A stretch of DNA of 64,000 nucleotides from Pseudorhodoferax soli. GTDB lineage: Bacteria > Pseudomonadota > Gammaproteobacteria > Burkholderiales > Burkholderiaceae_C. Below are positions 26,261 through 35,206 of this stretch, in pieces; the stretch's first letter is position 1; each line of letters opens with the position of its first letter. The notes beneath the pieces were generated by a model. The model saw only the letters and a program-made list of their open reading frames with translations, made no database searches and was not told the origin of the DNA. The stretch is from positions 382,553 to 446,552 of the forward strand of contig NZ_QPJK01000007.1 in NCBI RefSeq assembly GCF_003337555.1. Reading direction: 5' to 3'. The position numbers and the translations under genes are program-made.

Positions 26261-28687
26261 TCAAGTGCGGAGTCGCGCGCCGACACGTTCGCCCAAACTG
26301 GCCAGGACGCGCTGCACGCATGACTCGATCTGTTCCTCGGCGAGTGTCGCATCTCCGCCGTTCAACACCAGCCGCACGGCCAGGCTTTTCTCGTCGGTGG
26401 CCAGGCTCGCGGGCACGGCCGCCCCGGGCTTGGCACGGTAGACGTCGAAAAGCTCGGCATGCCGCAGCACGCCAGCGGTGGCCGCTGACTGGATCGCGGC
26501 CATCAGCGCAGCGTGCGTCACCGACTCCTTGACGACCACCGCGATGTCACGCTCCACATCCTGGAAGCGCGGCACCGGCTGTGCGACAGGCACGGCCTGC
26601 GCTTGCACGGCATCCAGTTCCAGCTCGAAGAGAACGGGCGCATGTGGCAGTTCCCAGGACTGCCGCCAGCGCGGATGCAACTCGCCGACCACGCCAATGG
26701 CGCGGCCATCGAGCAGCACGCGCGCGGCACGGCCAGGATGCAGCGCCGGATGCTCGGCGGCCTCGAACACCACACGCCGCGGCGCCAGCAAGGCCTCTAC
26801 ATCGCCTTTGACGTCGTAGAAGTCGACGCGTTGACCTTTTCGCGACCAGTCCATGCTCTCGGCATCGCCGAAGGCCAGACCGGCAACGCGCATGGGCTGG
26901 TGGATGCCTTGCACGGTGGCGTCGGTGGTGGCCACCGTCGCATCGCGCAGGAACACGCGACCGAGCTCGAACACGCGCACGCGACTGGCACGGCGGTCCA
27001 GATTGAACTTGAGCACCTGCAGCAGCGAGCCGATCAGCGACGAGCGCATCACGCTCATGGGGCTCGCGATCGGATTGAGCAGCGTGATCGGGTTGGCGTT
27101 GCCATGCAGGTCGCGCTCCCACGCACTCTGCACGAAGCTGAAGTTGATGGTTTCCTGGTAGCCCAGGGCGGCCACACGTCGGCGCACGGCGAAACGGCTG
27201 CTGCGCGACTCTGGCAGAACACGGGCCGTGATGGGCGCCAGCGGCGGCGTGGTCGGCAGGCTTTCGTAGCCGATCAGGCGCGCCACCTCCTCAATCAGGT
27301 CTTCCTCGATCAGCAGGTCGAAGCGGTGCGGCGGCGGCGTCACGGTCAGTACGCCCTCACCCTCCTCCAGCGGGAAGGCGAGGCGGCGCAGCGCAGCGGC
27401 ACAGTCGGCTTGCGTCAGTGGCATGCCGATCACGCGCGCGGCCCGCGCCACACGCAGCTGTACGGGCTTTTGGGCGGGCAGCTGCAGCGTCTGGTCGTCG
27501 ATGGGGCCGGCTTCGCCGCCACAAATCTCCAGCACCAGTTGTGTGATGCGCTCGATGGTCTGCACCGTGCGGCTCGGGTCCACGCCGCGCTCATAACGGT
27601 GGCCCGCATCGGTGGAGAAGTTGAAGCGGCGCGAACGGCCCTGGATCGCCTCCGGCCACCAAAAGGCGGCCTCGATGTAGATGTTGCGTGTGTCGTCCGA
27701 CACGGCGGTGGCGTCGCCACCCATGATGCCGGCCAGCGACTCGACGGTCTGCGCATCGGAGATCACGCCGACCTTGGCGTCCAGCGCCACGGTGTTGCCG
27801 TTGAGCAGCTTGAGCTGCTCGCCTTCGCGGCCCCAGCGCACCACCAGGCCGCCGTGGATCTTGTCCAGGTCGAACATGTGCGAGGGCTGGCCGGCCTCGA
27901 ACATCACGTAGTTGGAGATGTCCACCAGCGGCGAGACGCTGCGCTGGCCGCAGCGGGCCAGGCGCTCGACCATCCAGGCCGGCGTGGTGGCGCCCGTATT
28001 GACCCCGCGCACGATGCGGCCCGAGAAGCGGCCGCACAGCTCGGGCGCCTCCACCCGCACGGGCAGGCGGTCGTCGATGCGTGGAACGACGGCCGCGGGC
28101 TCGGTCACGGTGAGCGGAGCGCCGGTCAGGGCCGACAGTTCGCGCGCCACACCGTACACCGACAAGCCGTGCGCCAGGTTGGGCGTGAGCTTGAGGGTGA
28201 GCAGCATGTCGTCCAGGCCGAGGTACTCGCGGATGTCCTGGCCCAGCGGCGCATCTTCCGCGAGTTCGAGCAGGCCGCCGTGGTCTTCGCTCAGTTGGAG
28301 TTCGCGGGCCGAGCACAGCATGCCCTGGCTCTCGACACCGCGCAGCTTGCCCAGCTTGATGCGGAACGGCTGGTCACCGTCACCGGGCGGCAGCTCTGCG
28401 CCGACCAGCGCGCAAGGCACCTTGATGCCGACACGCGCGTTGGGCGCACCGCACACGATGTTGAGCAGCTGCGGCTGGCCGACATCCACCTGGCACACGC
28501 GCAGGCGGTCGGCGTTCGGGTGCTGGACGGCTTCCTTGATCTCGCCGACGACGATCTTGCTGAACGGCGGCGCGACGGGGCGGCGCTCCTCGACCTCCAG
28601 GCCGCCCATGGTCAAGGTTTCGGCCAGCTCAGCGCTGCCGATGGGCGGATTGCAGAAGGCGCGCAGCCAGGACTCTGGGAATTGCAT
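26261..28687 (-). CDS. pheT: Phenylalanyl-tRNA synthetase beta subunit
   Basis: An 808-residue subunit of the alpha2-beta2 enzyme that charges tRNA-Phe. Domains in order: the EMAP/tRNA-binding domain (VQHPNADRLRVCQVDVG, about 50-65), the B3/B4 editing domain (CGRFSGRIVRGVNTG and VDISNYVMFEAGQPSHMFD), the B5 DNA-binding-like domain, the catalytic-like core and the C-terminal FDX-ACB domain (VPRFQDVERDIAVVV). The length equals the family norm (about 800). Co-transcribed with pheS, 32 bases upstream. Confidence 0.97.
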   Translation of the reverse strand: MQFPESWLRAFCNPPIGSAELAETLTMGGLEVEERRPVAPPFSKIVVGEIKEAVQHPNADRLRVCQVDVGQPQLLNIVCGAPNARVGIKVPCALVGAELPPGDGDQPFRIKLGKLRGVESQGMLCSARELQLSEDHGGLLELAEDAPLGQDIREYLGLDDMLLTLKLTPNLAHGLSVYGVARELSALTGAPLTVTEPAAVVPRIDDRLPVRVEAPELCGRFSGRIVRGVNTGATTPAWMVERLARCGQRSVSPLVDISNYVMFEAGQPSHMFDLDKIHGGLVVRWGREGEQLKLLNGNTVALDAKVGVISDAQTVESLAGIMGGDATAVSDDTRNIYIEAAFWWPEAIQGRSRRFNFSTDAGHRYERGVDPSRTVQTIERITQLVLEICGGEAGPIDDQTLQLPAQKPVQLRVARAARVIGMPLTQADCAAALRRLAFPLEEGEGVLTVTPPPHRFDLLIEEDLIEEVARLIGYESLPTTPPLAPITARVLPESRSSRFAVRRRVAALGYQETINFSFVQSAWERDLHGNANPITLLNPIASPMSVMRSSLIGSLLQVLKFNLDRRASRVRVFELGRVFLRDATVATTDATVQGIHQPMRVAGLAFGDAESMDWSRKGQRVDFYDVKGDVEALLAPRRVVFEAAEHPALHPGRAARVLLDGRAIGVVGELHPRWRQSWELPHAPVLFELELDAVQAQAVPVAQPVPRFQDVERDIAVVVKESVTHAALMAAIQSAATAGVLRHAELFDVYRAKPGAAVPASLATDEKSLAVRLVLNGGDATLAEEQIESCVQRVLASLGERVGARLRT

Positions 28688-28719
28688 CGTTGTTCTCGTC
28701 TATTCGGAAAGCGGCGGGG

Positions 28720-29796
28720 TCACTGGAACTGCGACAGGAAGCGCAGATCGCCGTCGAAGAACAGCCGCAGGTCGTTCACGCCGTAGCGCAGCATGGTCAG
28801 CCGATCCGGGCCCATGCCGAAAGCGAAGCCGATGTAGCGCTCGGGGTCCAGGCCCATGTTGCGCACCACGTTCGGGTGCACCTGGCCGGAGCCCGCAACC
28901 TCGAGCCAGCGGCCGGCCAGCGGGCCGCTTTGGAACTGGATGTCGATCTCGGCGCTGGGCTCGGTGAACGGGAAGAAGCTCGGGCGAAAGCGCAGCACCA
29001 GGTCGTCGCTCTCGAAGAACGTGCGGCAGAAGTCGGTGAACACGACCTTGAGGTCCTTGAAGCTCACGTTCTCGCCCAGCCACAGGCCTTCGCACTGGTG
29101 GAACATCGGCGAGTGCGTGGCATCGCTGTCCACGCGGTAGGTGCGGCCCGGCGCGATCACGCGGATCTCGGGCGCCTTGGTCTGGCCGCTGGCGTCGGCA
29201 GCTGCAGCCTCGAAGGTGGCCGCATGCTTGCGGATGTGCTGGTGGGCATAGCGCACCTGCATCGGGCTGGTGTGCGGCCGCAGGTTATAGGGAATGCCGT
29301 CCTCGCCCTGAATGTCCACGTAGAACGTGTCCTGCATCGAGCGCGCCGGGTGGTTGGGCGGGTTGTTCAGCGAGGTGAAGCTGTGCCAGTCGCTCTCGAT
29401 TTCGGGGCCGTCAGCGACGTCGAACCCCATGCTCGCGAAGATGGCCTCGATGCGCTCCAGCGTGCGCGAGACCGGATGCAGGCCGCCGGCGCCGCGCTGG
29501 CGCCCGGGCAGCGTCACGTCCAGCGCCTCGGCCTTGAGCTGCAGTGTCAATTCGGCATCCGCCAGGCCCTGGCGCGCAGCGCCCAACGCCGACTCGATCG
29601 CCTGCTTGGCTTGGTTGATCGCCGCGCCGCGCGTCTTCTTCTCGTCCACGCTGAGCGTGCCCATGCCCTTCATGAGCTCGGTCAAGCGACCGGACTTGCC
29701 CAGGAAGCGCGCCTTGGCGTTCTCCAGGTCGGCCGGCGTGGCGGCAGCGGTGAAGTCCTCGCGCGCTTGCGCGACGATGGCATCCAAATCGTTCAT
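28720..29796 (-). CDS. pheS: Phenylalanyl-tRNA synthetase alpha subunit
   Basis: A 358-residue class-II catalytic subunit. An N-terminal coiled coil (about 1-90) is followed by the catalytic core: [23 protein letters not shown]-type motif (here [19 protein letters not shown]), [28 protein letters not shown] and the motif-3 segment [18 protein letters not shown]. The start at MNDLD was chosen over an ATG 15 bases upstream. The gene is separated from rplT by a hairpin with a T-run. Confidence 0.97.
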   Translation of the reverse strand: MNDLDAIVAQAREDFTAAATPADLENAKARFLGKSGRLTELMKGMGTLSVDEKKTRGAAINQAKQAIESALGAARQGLADAELTLQLKAEALDVTLPGRQRGAGGLHPVSRTLERIEAIFASMGFDVADGPEIESDWHSFTSLNNPPNHPARSMQDTFYVDIQGEDGIPYNLRPHTSPMQVRYAHQHIRKHAATFEAAAADASGQTKAPEIRVIAPGRTYRVDSDATHSPMFHQCEGLWLGENVSFKDLKVVFTDFCRTFFESDDLVLRFRPSFFPFTEPSAEIDIQFQSGPLAGRWLEVAGSGQVHPNVVRNMGLDPERYIGFAFGMGPDRLTMLRYGVNDLRLFFDGDLRFLSQFQ

Positions 29797-29814
29797 GGGA
29801 ATTCTTGGCAAATG

Positions 29815-29853
29815 AAAAAGGGGCCGAGACTCCTGCAGGAAATCCCGGCCCCT
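29815..29853 (-). terminator. Terminator-like hairpin between rplT and pheS
   Basis: On the minus strand AGGGGCCG and CGGCCCCT form an 8-bp GC-rich stem enclosing the inner palindrome TCCTGCAGGA, followed by TTTTT. It lies 18 bases before the pheS start. In E. coli the same spacer holds the pheM leader and attenuator. Here I find no phenylalanine-rich leader peptide, so it is best read as a partial terminator that lowers pheST expression relative to the ribosomal genes. Confidence 0.75.
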
Positions 29854-29913
29854 GAGGTCCTGAGCGGTGGTGGATGAACGCCAAGCCCGAAGGCCGGTTC
29901 ACCCGCGTGGCAC

Positions 29914-30273
29914 TCAGGCCGCCAGCTTGGCCTTGACCTGCTCGACGATGCCGGCAAAAGCGGCCTTGTCGTGCACGGCGATGTCGGCCAGCATCTTGCG
30001 GTCGATCTCGATGGAAGCCTTCTTCAGGCCGTTGGCGAACTGGCTGTAGGTCAGGCCCAGTTCACGTGCAGCGGCATTGATACGGGCGATCCACAGCTGA
30101 CGGAACACGCGCTTCTTGGTACGACGGTCACGGTAGGCGTACTGGCCCGCCTTCATCACCGCCTGCTTGGCGATGCGGAAGACGTTACCGCGGCGACCGC
30201 GGAAACCCTTGGCGAGCTTCAGAACTTTCTTGTGACGTGCGCGGGCGGTAACACCACGTTTGACGCGAGGCAT
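29914..30273 (-). CDS. rplT: 50S ribosomal protein L20
   Basis: A 119-residue basic protein: [20 protein letters not shown] at the N-terminus, [20 protein letters not shown], and the compact C-terminal RNA-binding domain. L20 is an early 23S rRNA assembly protein and, in several bacteria, represses its own operon. It follows rpmI by 26 bases. Confidence 0.98.
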   Translation of the reverse strand: MPRVKRGVTARARHKKVLKLAKGFRGRRGNVFRIAKQAVMKAGQYAYRDRRTKKRVFRQLWIARINAAARELGLTYSQFANGLKKASIEIDRKMLADIAVHDKAAFAGIVEQVKAKLAA

Positions 30274-30299
30274 AAATTACTCCTTGTTCGTCCGTTAGA

Positions 30300-30503
30300 T
30301 CAGATGCCGCGGCCGGGCAGCATCTGCGCCATCGAGGCCATATTGGTCTCGTGCACAGTCACCGCACCACGCAGTTGGCGCTTGTTCTTGGTGGTCTTCT
30401 TCGTCAGGATGTGACGCTTGAAGGCTTGACCGCGCTTGACGGTGCCACCGGGACGAACGCGGAAGCGTTTCTTCGCTGCGCTCTTGGTCTTCATTTTGGG
30501 CAT
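30300..30503 (-). CDS. rpmI: 50S ribosomal protein L35
   Basis: A 67-residue basic protein beginning [20 protein letters not shown] and containing [20 protein letters not shown]. Length and sequence match L35. An in-frame ATG six bases upstream is possible, but the conserved start is MPKMKTK. It lies between infC and rplT, as in most proteobacteria. Confidence 0.97.
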   Translation of the reverse strand: MPKMKTKSAAKKRFRVRPGGTVKRGQAFKRHILTKKTTKNKRQLRGAVTVHETNMASMAQMLPGRGI

Positions 30504-30581
30504 GTGCATGCTCCTTCTTGGTTGTGCTCGTGAGGCGCCAGAAACCGATTCCGGACTTGTTGGCCCCGAGCCACTTTTGTT

Positions 30582-30603
30582 GCGAAGGCCTTGCGGCCTT
30601 CGC
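30582..30603 (-). other. Stable GNRA-type hairpin in the infC-rpmI spacer
   Basis: On the transcribed strand GCGAAGGCC and GGCCTTCGC pair perfectly over 9 bp around a GCAA tetraloop, about 79 bases before the rpmI start. No T-run follows, so it is not a terminator. In E. coli and Bacillus, ribosomal protein L20 represses translation by binding structures upstream of rpmI. This hairpin is a candidate for an equivalent control element or an RNA-processing site; that is inference. Confidence 0.5.
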
Positions 30604-30658
30604 GTTCACCACCTGCAGGCGACCAACCCGCCGGCGCTGAATTCTTGGTTTGCCTGCC

Positions 30659-31258
30659 TCAGGGCGCTGCGCTGGGCGCAGCCTCTGCGGCGGGCTTGAC
30701 AGCCGCGACCGGCTTCTTGCGGGCCGGCGCGATCATCATGATCATCTGGCGGCCTTCCAACTTGGGAAACTGCTCGACGATGATCAGGTCCTGCAGGTCA
30801 TTGCGGATGCGCTGCAGCAGCGCCATGCCCAATTCCTGGTGCGTGATCTCGCGGCCACGAAAACGCAGCGTGATCTTGCACTTGTCACCTTCGGCCAGAA
30901 AGCGCCGGATGTTGCGCATCTTGATGTTGTAGTCGCCATCGTCCGTACCGGGACGGAACTTGACTTCCTTGATCTCGATGACCGTCTGCTTGGCTTTCGC
31001 GTCGGCCGCCTTCTTCTGCTCTTGGTATTTGAACTTGCCGTAGTCCATCAACCGGCAGACAGGCGGGTTCGCCGCGGCGACGACCTCGACGAGGTCCACG
31101 TCCAGCTCGCCCGCCATGCGCAAGGCTTCAGCCAAGCTCACGACCCCCAAGGGTTCGTTCTCAGGGCCGGTGAGACGCACCTCCGGGGCCATGATTTCCC
31201 GGTTCAGGCGGTGCTTGCGTTCTTCGCGGTGACGACGGTCACGAAAATCAGTAGCGAT
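30659..31258 (-). CDS. infC: Translation initiation factor IF-3, with ATC start codon
   Basis: A 199-residue factor that blocks premature subunit joining and checks the start codon. Core motifs: [52 protein letters not shown] and [20 protein letters not shown]. The true N-terminus lies 22 codons upstream of the first ATG, at an ATC codon opening [15 protein letters not shown], with an AAGGA site seven bases before it. Non-AUG starts in infC are a known autoregulatory device, because IF-3 rejects them. The C-terminus has an alanine/proline/lysine-rich tail of about 20 residues. Confidence 0.95.
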   Translation of the reverse strand: MATDFRDRRHREERKHRLNREIMAPEVRLTGPENEPLGVVSLAEALRMAGELDVDLVEVVAAANPPVCRLMDYGKFKYQEQKKAADAKAKQTVIEIKEVKFRPGTDDGDYNIKMRNIRRFLAEGDKCKITLRFRGREITHQELGMALLQRIRNDLQDLIIVEQFPKLEGRQMIMMIAPARKKPVAAVKPAAEAAPSAAP

Positions 31259-31356
31259 GGCTCAATCCTTCAACATCAAACGCTATGTTTAAAATAGCAA
31301 CAGCCGCCATGTACGTGCGGCCAAAACTGAACAATGGGTCTTGCCTGACCCCGCAT

Positions 31357-33264
31357 TCATGCCTTGGAAGCGATGTCGGCGACAAGCTTCGCTTGGAAGT
31401 CTTGTAGCGGCATCACACCGAGGTCCAGATTGCCTCGGGCACGCACTGCGACGGCACCGGCTTCCCGTTCTTTGTCACCCACGACAAGGATGTAAGGAAG
31501 CTTTTGCATCGAATGCTCCCGTATTTTACGGGTAATCTTCTCGTTGCGCAGATCAAGCTCTACCCTAAACCCTTGATCCAGCAGCGTTTTGGCAACACTC
31601 CGTGCATAGTCTGCCTGTCCGTCCGTGATGTTGAGGACGGAAACCTGCTTCGGGGCGAGCCATGCAGGCAGTGCGCCAGCGTGCTGTTCGATCAGGATGC
31701 CGATGAAACGCTCCAGGCTGCCGACGATGGCCCGGTGCAACATGATGGGCCTGTGGCGTGCACCGTCCTCGCCCACGAAGTCGGCATCCAGCCGCTCCGG
31801 CAGGTTCGGATCCACCTGGATCGTTCCGCATTGCCACTGGCGGCCCAGCGCGTCTTTCAGCACGTACTCGATCTTGGGGCCGTAAAAGGCTCCCTCGCCG
31901 GGCAGGTATTCGAATTCGCAACCGGAGGCGCGCAGACCGTCGGCCAATGCGGCCTCGGCCTTGTCCCAGCTCTCCTCGGTGCCGATCCGTTTCTCGGGGC
32001 GCGTGGACAGCTTGTAGAGGATCTCCGTGAAACCGAAATCCTTGTAGACCTTCTGCAGGAGCGTCGTGAAAGCCGTGACCTCGCCCTGGATCATGTCCTC
32101 CGTGCAGAAGATATGACCATCGTCCTGCGTGAAGCCACGCACGCGCATGATGCCGTGCAGGCCACCCGTGGGCTCGTTGCGGTGGCAGTTGCCGAACTCG
32201 CCATAGCGCAGCGGCAAGTCACGGTAGCTCTTGATGCCCTGCTTGAAGATCAGGATGTGGCCTGGGCAGTTCATCGGCTTGAGTGCGTAGTCGCGCTTCT
32301 CCGATTCCGTGACGAACATGTTCTCGCGGTACTTGTCCCAGTGTCCCGTCTTCTCCCACAGGCCCTTGTCCAAGATCTGCGGACCCTTGACCTCTTCGTA
32401 GCCGTTGTCGCGGTAGACACGGCGCATGTACTGCTCGACCTCCTGCCACAGCGTCCAGCCCTTGGGATGCCAGAACACCATGCCGGGAGCGTGGTCGTCG
32501 ATGTGGAACAGGTCGAGTTCGCGCCCAAGCTTGCGGTGGTCGCGCTTTTCGGCTTCCTCCAACATCGTCAGGTACTGCTGCAGTTCGTCTTTGCTAGCCC
32601 AGGCCGTGCCGTAGATGCGTTGCAGCATCTCGTTGCGGTGGTCGCCGCGCCAGTAGGCACCGGCCACCTTCATGAGCTTGAAGAAGCGCAGCTTGCCCGT
32701 GCTGGGCACGTGCGGGCCGCGGCACAGGTCTTCAAACTTGCCTTCGCGGTACAGCGACACATCTTCGTTGGCCGGGATGCTGGCAATGATCTCGGCCTTG
32801 TAGTGCTCGCCCAAGCTCTTGAAATAGGCCACGGCTTCGTCGCGCGGCAGCACGCGGCGCACCACGGGCTCGTCCTTGGCGGCGAGCTCTCCCATCTTCT
32901 TCTCGATGGCCACCAGATCCTCGGGCGTGAACGGTCGCTTGTACGAGAAGTCGTAGTAGAAGCCGTTCTCGATGACCGGACCAATGGTGACCTGCGCCTC
33001 GGGAAACAACTCCTTCACGGCATAGGCCAGCAAGTGGGCCGTTGAATGGCGGATCACTTCCAGGCCATCGGCGTCCTTGGCCGTCACGATGGACAGCGCG
33101 CTGTCGGCCGCGATCTGGTGATTCGTATCGACGACCTTGCCGTTGATCTTGCCGGCCAAGGCCGCCTTGGCCAGGCCGGAGCCGATCGACGCGGCGACTT
33201 CGGCCACCGTGACAGGACCGGGGAACTCGCGCTGCGAACCGTCGGGAAGCGTGATGTGGATCAT
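31357..33264 (-). CDS. thrS: Threonyl-tRNA synthetase
   Basis: A 635-residue class-II synthetase. Domains in order: TGS ([20 protein letters not shown], 1-62), the editing domain with [20 protein letters not shown], the catalytic core ([40 protein letters not shown] with a zinc cysteine; YRNEPTGG-like [20 protein letters not shown]) and the C-terminal anticodon-binding domain. The start MIHITL was chosen by family; an in-frame ATG 15 bases upstream (MSIES) is possible and neither has a strong ribosome site. A threonine-rich leader and attenuator precede the gene (33304-33422). Confidence 0.97.
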   Translation of the reverse strand: MIHITLPDGSQREFPGPVTVAEVAASIGSGLAKAALAGKINGKVVDTNHQIAADSALSIVTAKDADGLEVIRHSTAHLLAYAVKELFPEAQVTIGPVIENGFYYDFSYKRPFTPEDLVAIEKKMGELAAKDEPVVRRVLPRDEAVAYFKSLGEHYKAEIIASIPANEDVSLYREGKFEDLCRGPHVPSTGKLRFFKLMKVAGAYWRGDHRNEMLQRIYGTAWASKDELQQYLTMLEEAEKRDHRKLGRELDLFHIDDHAPGMVFWHPKGWTLWQEVEQYMRRVYRDNGYEEVKGPQILDKGLWEKTGHWDKYRENMFVTESEKRDYALKPMNCPGHILIFKQGIKSYRDLPLRYGEFGNCHRNEPTGGLHGIMRVRGFTQDDGHIFCTEDMIQGEVTAFTTLLQKVYKDFGFTEILYKLSTRPEKRIGTEESWDKAEAALADGLRASGCEFEYLPGEGAFYGPKIEYVLKDALGRQWQCGTIQVDPNLPERLDADFVGEDGARHRPIMLHRAIVGSLERFIGILIEQHAGALPAWLAPKQVSVLNITDGQADYARSVAKTLLDQGFRVELDLRNEKITRKIREHSMQKLPYILVVGDKEREAGAVAVRARGNLDLGVMPLQDFQAKLVADIASKA

Positions 33265-33303
33265 GGATTCAATGCTCATCAGGGTGGAGAACGATGCGCC
33301 AAC

Positions 33304-33332
33304 AAAAAAGCGCGGAACACGTCCGCGCTTTT
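33304..33332 (-). terminator. Attenuator terminator in the thrS leader
   Basis: On the minus strand AAAAGCGCGGA and TCCGCGCTTTT pair over 11 bp around a CGTGT loop and end in a T-run, 40 bases before the thrS start. Since thrS lies downstream, this must be read through for expression. Its 5' arm can alternatively pair with an upstream segment (see the leader entry), the hallmark of attenuation. Confidence 0.88.
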
Positions 33333-33371
33333 CTGGTGGGGGATGCAAGCAGGCAGGCGCGAACGGCGGCC

Positions 33372-33422
33372 TCAACGGCCGGTGGAGGTCTCCGTCGTAG
33401 TTCGCGGTGTCATAACCAGCAT
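33372..33422 (-). CDS. Threonine-rich leader peptide of thrS
   Basis: A 16-codon frame [16 protein letters not shown] with six threonines, using four different threonine codons (ACA, ACT, ACG twice, ACC twice). Initiation at the second ATG would give 13 residues with the same six threonines and a better-spaced AAAGG site. It lies 107 bases upstream of thrS and 40 bases before the attenuator terminator. Its sense codons overlap the first pairing segment. It is not similar to the thrL peptide of enterobacteria that I know, and its role is regulatory by position. Confidence 0.82.
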   Translation of the reverse strand: MLVMTPRTTTETSTGR

Positions 33423-33476
33423 GCCTTTCTCGCCCTTGTTCGTGGAAGCAAAGCCGCCATTCTAGCGGCCCGAATG

Positions 33477-33510
33477 AAAAAGGGCCCCGGCAGCTTCCTG
33501 CCGGAGCCCT
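33477..33510 (-). terminator. Rho-independent terminator of aceA
   Basis: On the minus strand a 13-bp stem (AGGGCTCCGGCAG with CTGCCGGGGCCCT, one G-U pair) around a GAAG loop is followed by TTTTT. It lies 20 bases after the aceA stop and separates it from the thrS leader. Confidence 0.9.
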
Positions 33511-33529
33511 GTCTCCTCGACCTGCAGGA

Positions 33530-34861
33530 TCAGTGGAACTGTTCTTCTTCGGTCGACCCGGTCAGTGCCTTGACGCTGGATGAACCACCCTGGATCACCG
33601 TGGTCACATCGTCGAAGTAACCGGCGCCGACTTCCTGCTGGTGCGACACGAAGGTGTAGCCCTGCTCGCGCGCCGCGAATTCCGGCTCCTGCACCATTTC
33701 CACATAGTGCTTCATGCCTTCGCCGCGGGCATAGGCGTGGGCGAACTTGAAGGTGTTGTACCAGTTGACGTGGATGCCGGCCAGCGTGATGAACTGGTAC
33801 TTGTAGCCCAGCGCGGACAGCTCGTCCTGGAACTTGGCGATCGTCTTGTCGTCCAGGTTCTTCCTCCAATTGAACGACGGCGAGCAGTTGTACGACAGCA
33901 GCTTGCCCGGGCTCTTGGCATGCACGGCCTGCGCGAACTCACGGGCGAAGCCCAGGTCCGGCGTGCCGGTCTCGCACCACACCAGGTCGGCGTAGGGAGC
34001 GTAGGCCACGCCGCGGCTGATGGCCTGCTCCAGACCGTTCTTGACGCGGTAGAAACCTTCCTGCGTGCGCTCACCGGTCAGGAACGGCTTGTCGTTGGCA
34101 TCGTGGTCGGAGGTGATCAGGTTGGCCGCCTCAGCATCGGTGCGTGCCAGCACGATCGTGGAGACACCCATGACATCGGCAGCGAAGCGCGCGGCGATGA
34201 GCTTCTCGCAGGCTTCGTGCGTCGGCACCAGCACCTTGCCGCCCATGTGGCCGCACTTCTTGACCGCGGCCAGTTGGTCTTCGAAGTGCACGCCCGCGGC
34301 ACCGGCCGCGACCATGTTCTTCATGAGTTCGAAAGCGTTCAGCACGCCGCCGAAACCGGCCTCCGCATCGGCCACGATCGGCAGGAAGTAGTCGATGAAC
34401 TCCTTGTTGCCCGGCTCGATGCCACGGCCCCACTGGATCTCGTCGGCGCGCTTGAAGGTGTTGTTGATGCGGCGGACCATGGTCGGGACCGAGTCGTAGG
34501 CGTACAGCGACTGGTCGGGGTACATGGTCTCGGAGGTGTTGCCGTCTGCGGCCACTTGCCAACCAGACAGGTACACGGCCTCCAGGCCTGCCTTTGCCTG
34601 TTGCATGGCCTGGCCGGCAGAGATTGCGCCGAAGGCGTTCACGTAGCCCTTCTTGGCGCCACCGTTGATCTTGTCCCACAGCTTCTCTGCGCCGCGCTTG
34701 GCCAAGGTGTATTCGATCGGCAGCGAACCGCGCAGGCGCACCACGTCGGCGGCGCTGTATCCGCGCTTGACACCCTTCCAGCGCGGATTGGTCGCCCAGT
34801 CCTTCTCGAGGGCGGCGATCTGCTGTTCACGGCTGAGTTGTTCGGTCACGGATTGGGGCAT
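33530..34861 (-). CDS. aceA: Isocitrate lyase
   Basis: A 443-residue enzyme splitting isocitrate into glyoxylate and succinate, the first step of the glyoxylate shunt. Landmarks: [20 protein letters not shown] near the N-terminus, the active-site loop [14 protein letters not shown] with the catalytic cysteine (about 195), FEDQLA before it and [12 protein letters not shown] after it. Length is close to E. coli AceA (434). No malate synthase gene is in the window. Two GTCTTATA-type palindromes lie 41-85 bases upstream of the start and probably control it. The gene has its own terminator. Confidence 0.97.
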   Translation of the reverse strand: MPQSVTEQLSREQQIAALEKDWATNPRWKGVKRGYSAADVVRLRGSLPIEYTLAKRGAEKLWDKINGGAKKGYVNAFGAISAGQAMQQAKAGLEAVYLSGWQVAADGNTSETMYPDQSLYAYDSVPTMVRRINNTFKRADEIQWGRGIEPGNKEFIDYFLPIVADAEAGFGGVLNAFELMKNMVAAGAAGVHFEDQLAAVKKCGHMGGKVLVPTHEACEKLIAARFAADVMGVSTIVLARTDAEAANLITSDHDANDKPFLTGERTQEGFYRVKNGLEQAISRGVAYAPYADLVWCETGTPDLGFAREFAQAVHAKSPGKLLSYNCSPSFNWRKNLDDKTIAKFQDELSALGYKYQFITLAGIHVNWYNTFKFAHAYARGEGMKHYVEMVQEPEFAAREQGYTFVSHQQEVGAGYFDDVTTVIQGGSSSVKALTGSTEEEQFH

Positions 34862-34901
34862 GGAAGTTCTCCAGAACGTTGATGGGATGCGTGAATTCTA
34901 T

Positions 34902-34915
34902 GTCTTATATAAGAC
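34902..34915. promoter_or_regulatory. Palindromic operator-like site 1 upstream of aceA
   Basis: GTCTTATATAAGAC is a perfect 14-bp palindrome, 41 bases before the aceA start. A near copy lies 30 bases further upstream. I do not name the binding protein; no regulator is encoded beside it. Confidence 0.65.
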
Positions 34916-34930
34916 CTGATTCTTCTCATG

Positions 34931-34946
34931 TGTCTTATAGAAGACA
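34931..34946. promoter_or_regulatory. Palindromic operator-like site 2 upstream of aceA
   Basis: TGTCTTATAGAAGACA shares the GTCTT/AAGAC arms of site 1. The two centres are 30 bases apart, about three helical turns, as expected for cooperative binding on one face of the DNA. Beyond it, 34947-35206 is AT-richer and holds no credible gene. Confidence 0.62.
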
Positions 34947-35206
34947 AGAAAATATTCTTTTGAAAACAATTAGTTAGATTTTCGTTTTCACAATAAGGAA
35001 ACAAGAACTTCATCCCGAAAACCCATGCGAACATGCCGGCGGACAACTTTCCGCATGACGAAACGTCATCTCGATGACGCAGGCAGCCATCTGAACCACG
35101 CACAGTTAGCGGCATGCCTTGCGGCGACGGCCAGCCCGCCTCCGCCCCTCGCCACCGCGCATGGGCCATGATGCGTGGCTGTACGCCGCACCCACGAGAT
35201 GAGCCC

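Larger units (their letters stand above)
33304..33422 (-). promoter_or_regulatory. thrS transcription attenuator with four alternative pairing segments
   Basis: Segments in transcription order: 1, CGCGAAC at 33400-33406, inside the leader peptide over its Arg-Thr codons; 2, GTTCGCGC at 33357-33364; 3, GCGCGGAC at 33321-33328; 4, TCCGCGC at 33310-33316, followed by T's. Segment 1 pairs with 2 over 7 bp, 2 with 3 over 8 bp (one G-U) and 3 with 4 as the terminator. A ribosome stalled at the threonine codons would cover segment 1, freeing 2 to pair with 3 and preventing termination. A TAGAAT hexamer at 33459-33464 would start the message about 30 bases before the leader. Everything fits classical attenuation responding to charged tRNA-Thr. 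Confidence 0.82.

Noticed and set aside
29797-29913. pheM-like leader peptide between rplT and pheS
   Set aside because: No short frame with clustered phenylalanine codons; the only open frame continues out of frame through pheS.
33265-33422. T-box riboswitch in the thrS leader
   Set aside because: No AG-bulge specifier stem or T-box sequence is seen, and a threonine-rich coding frame explains the layout better.
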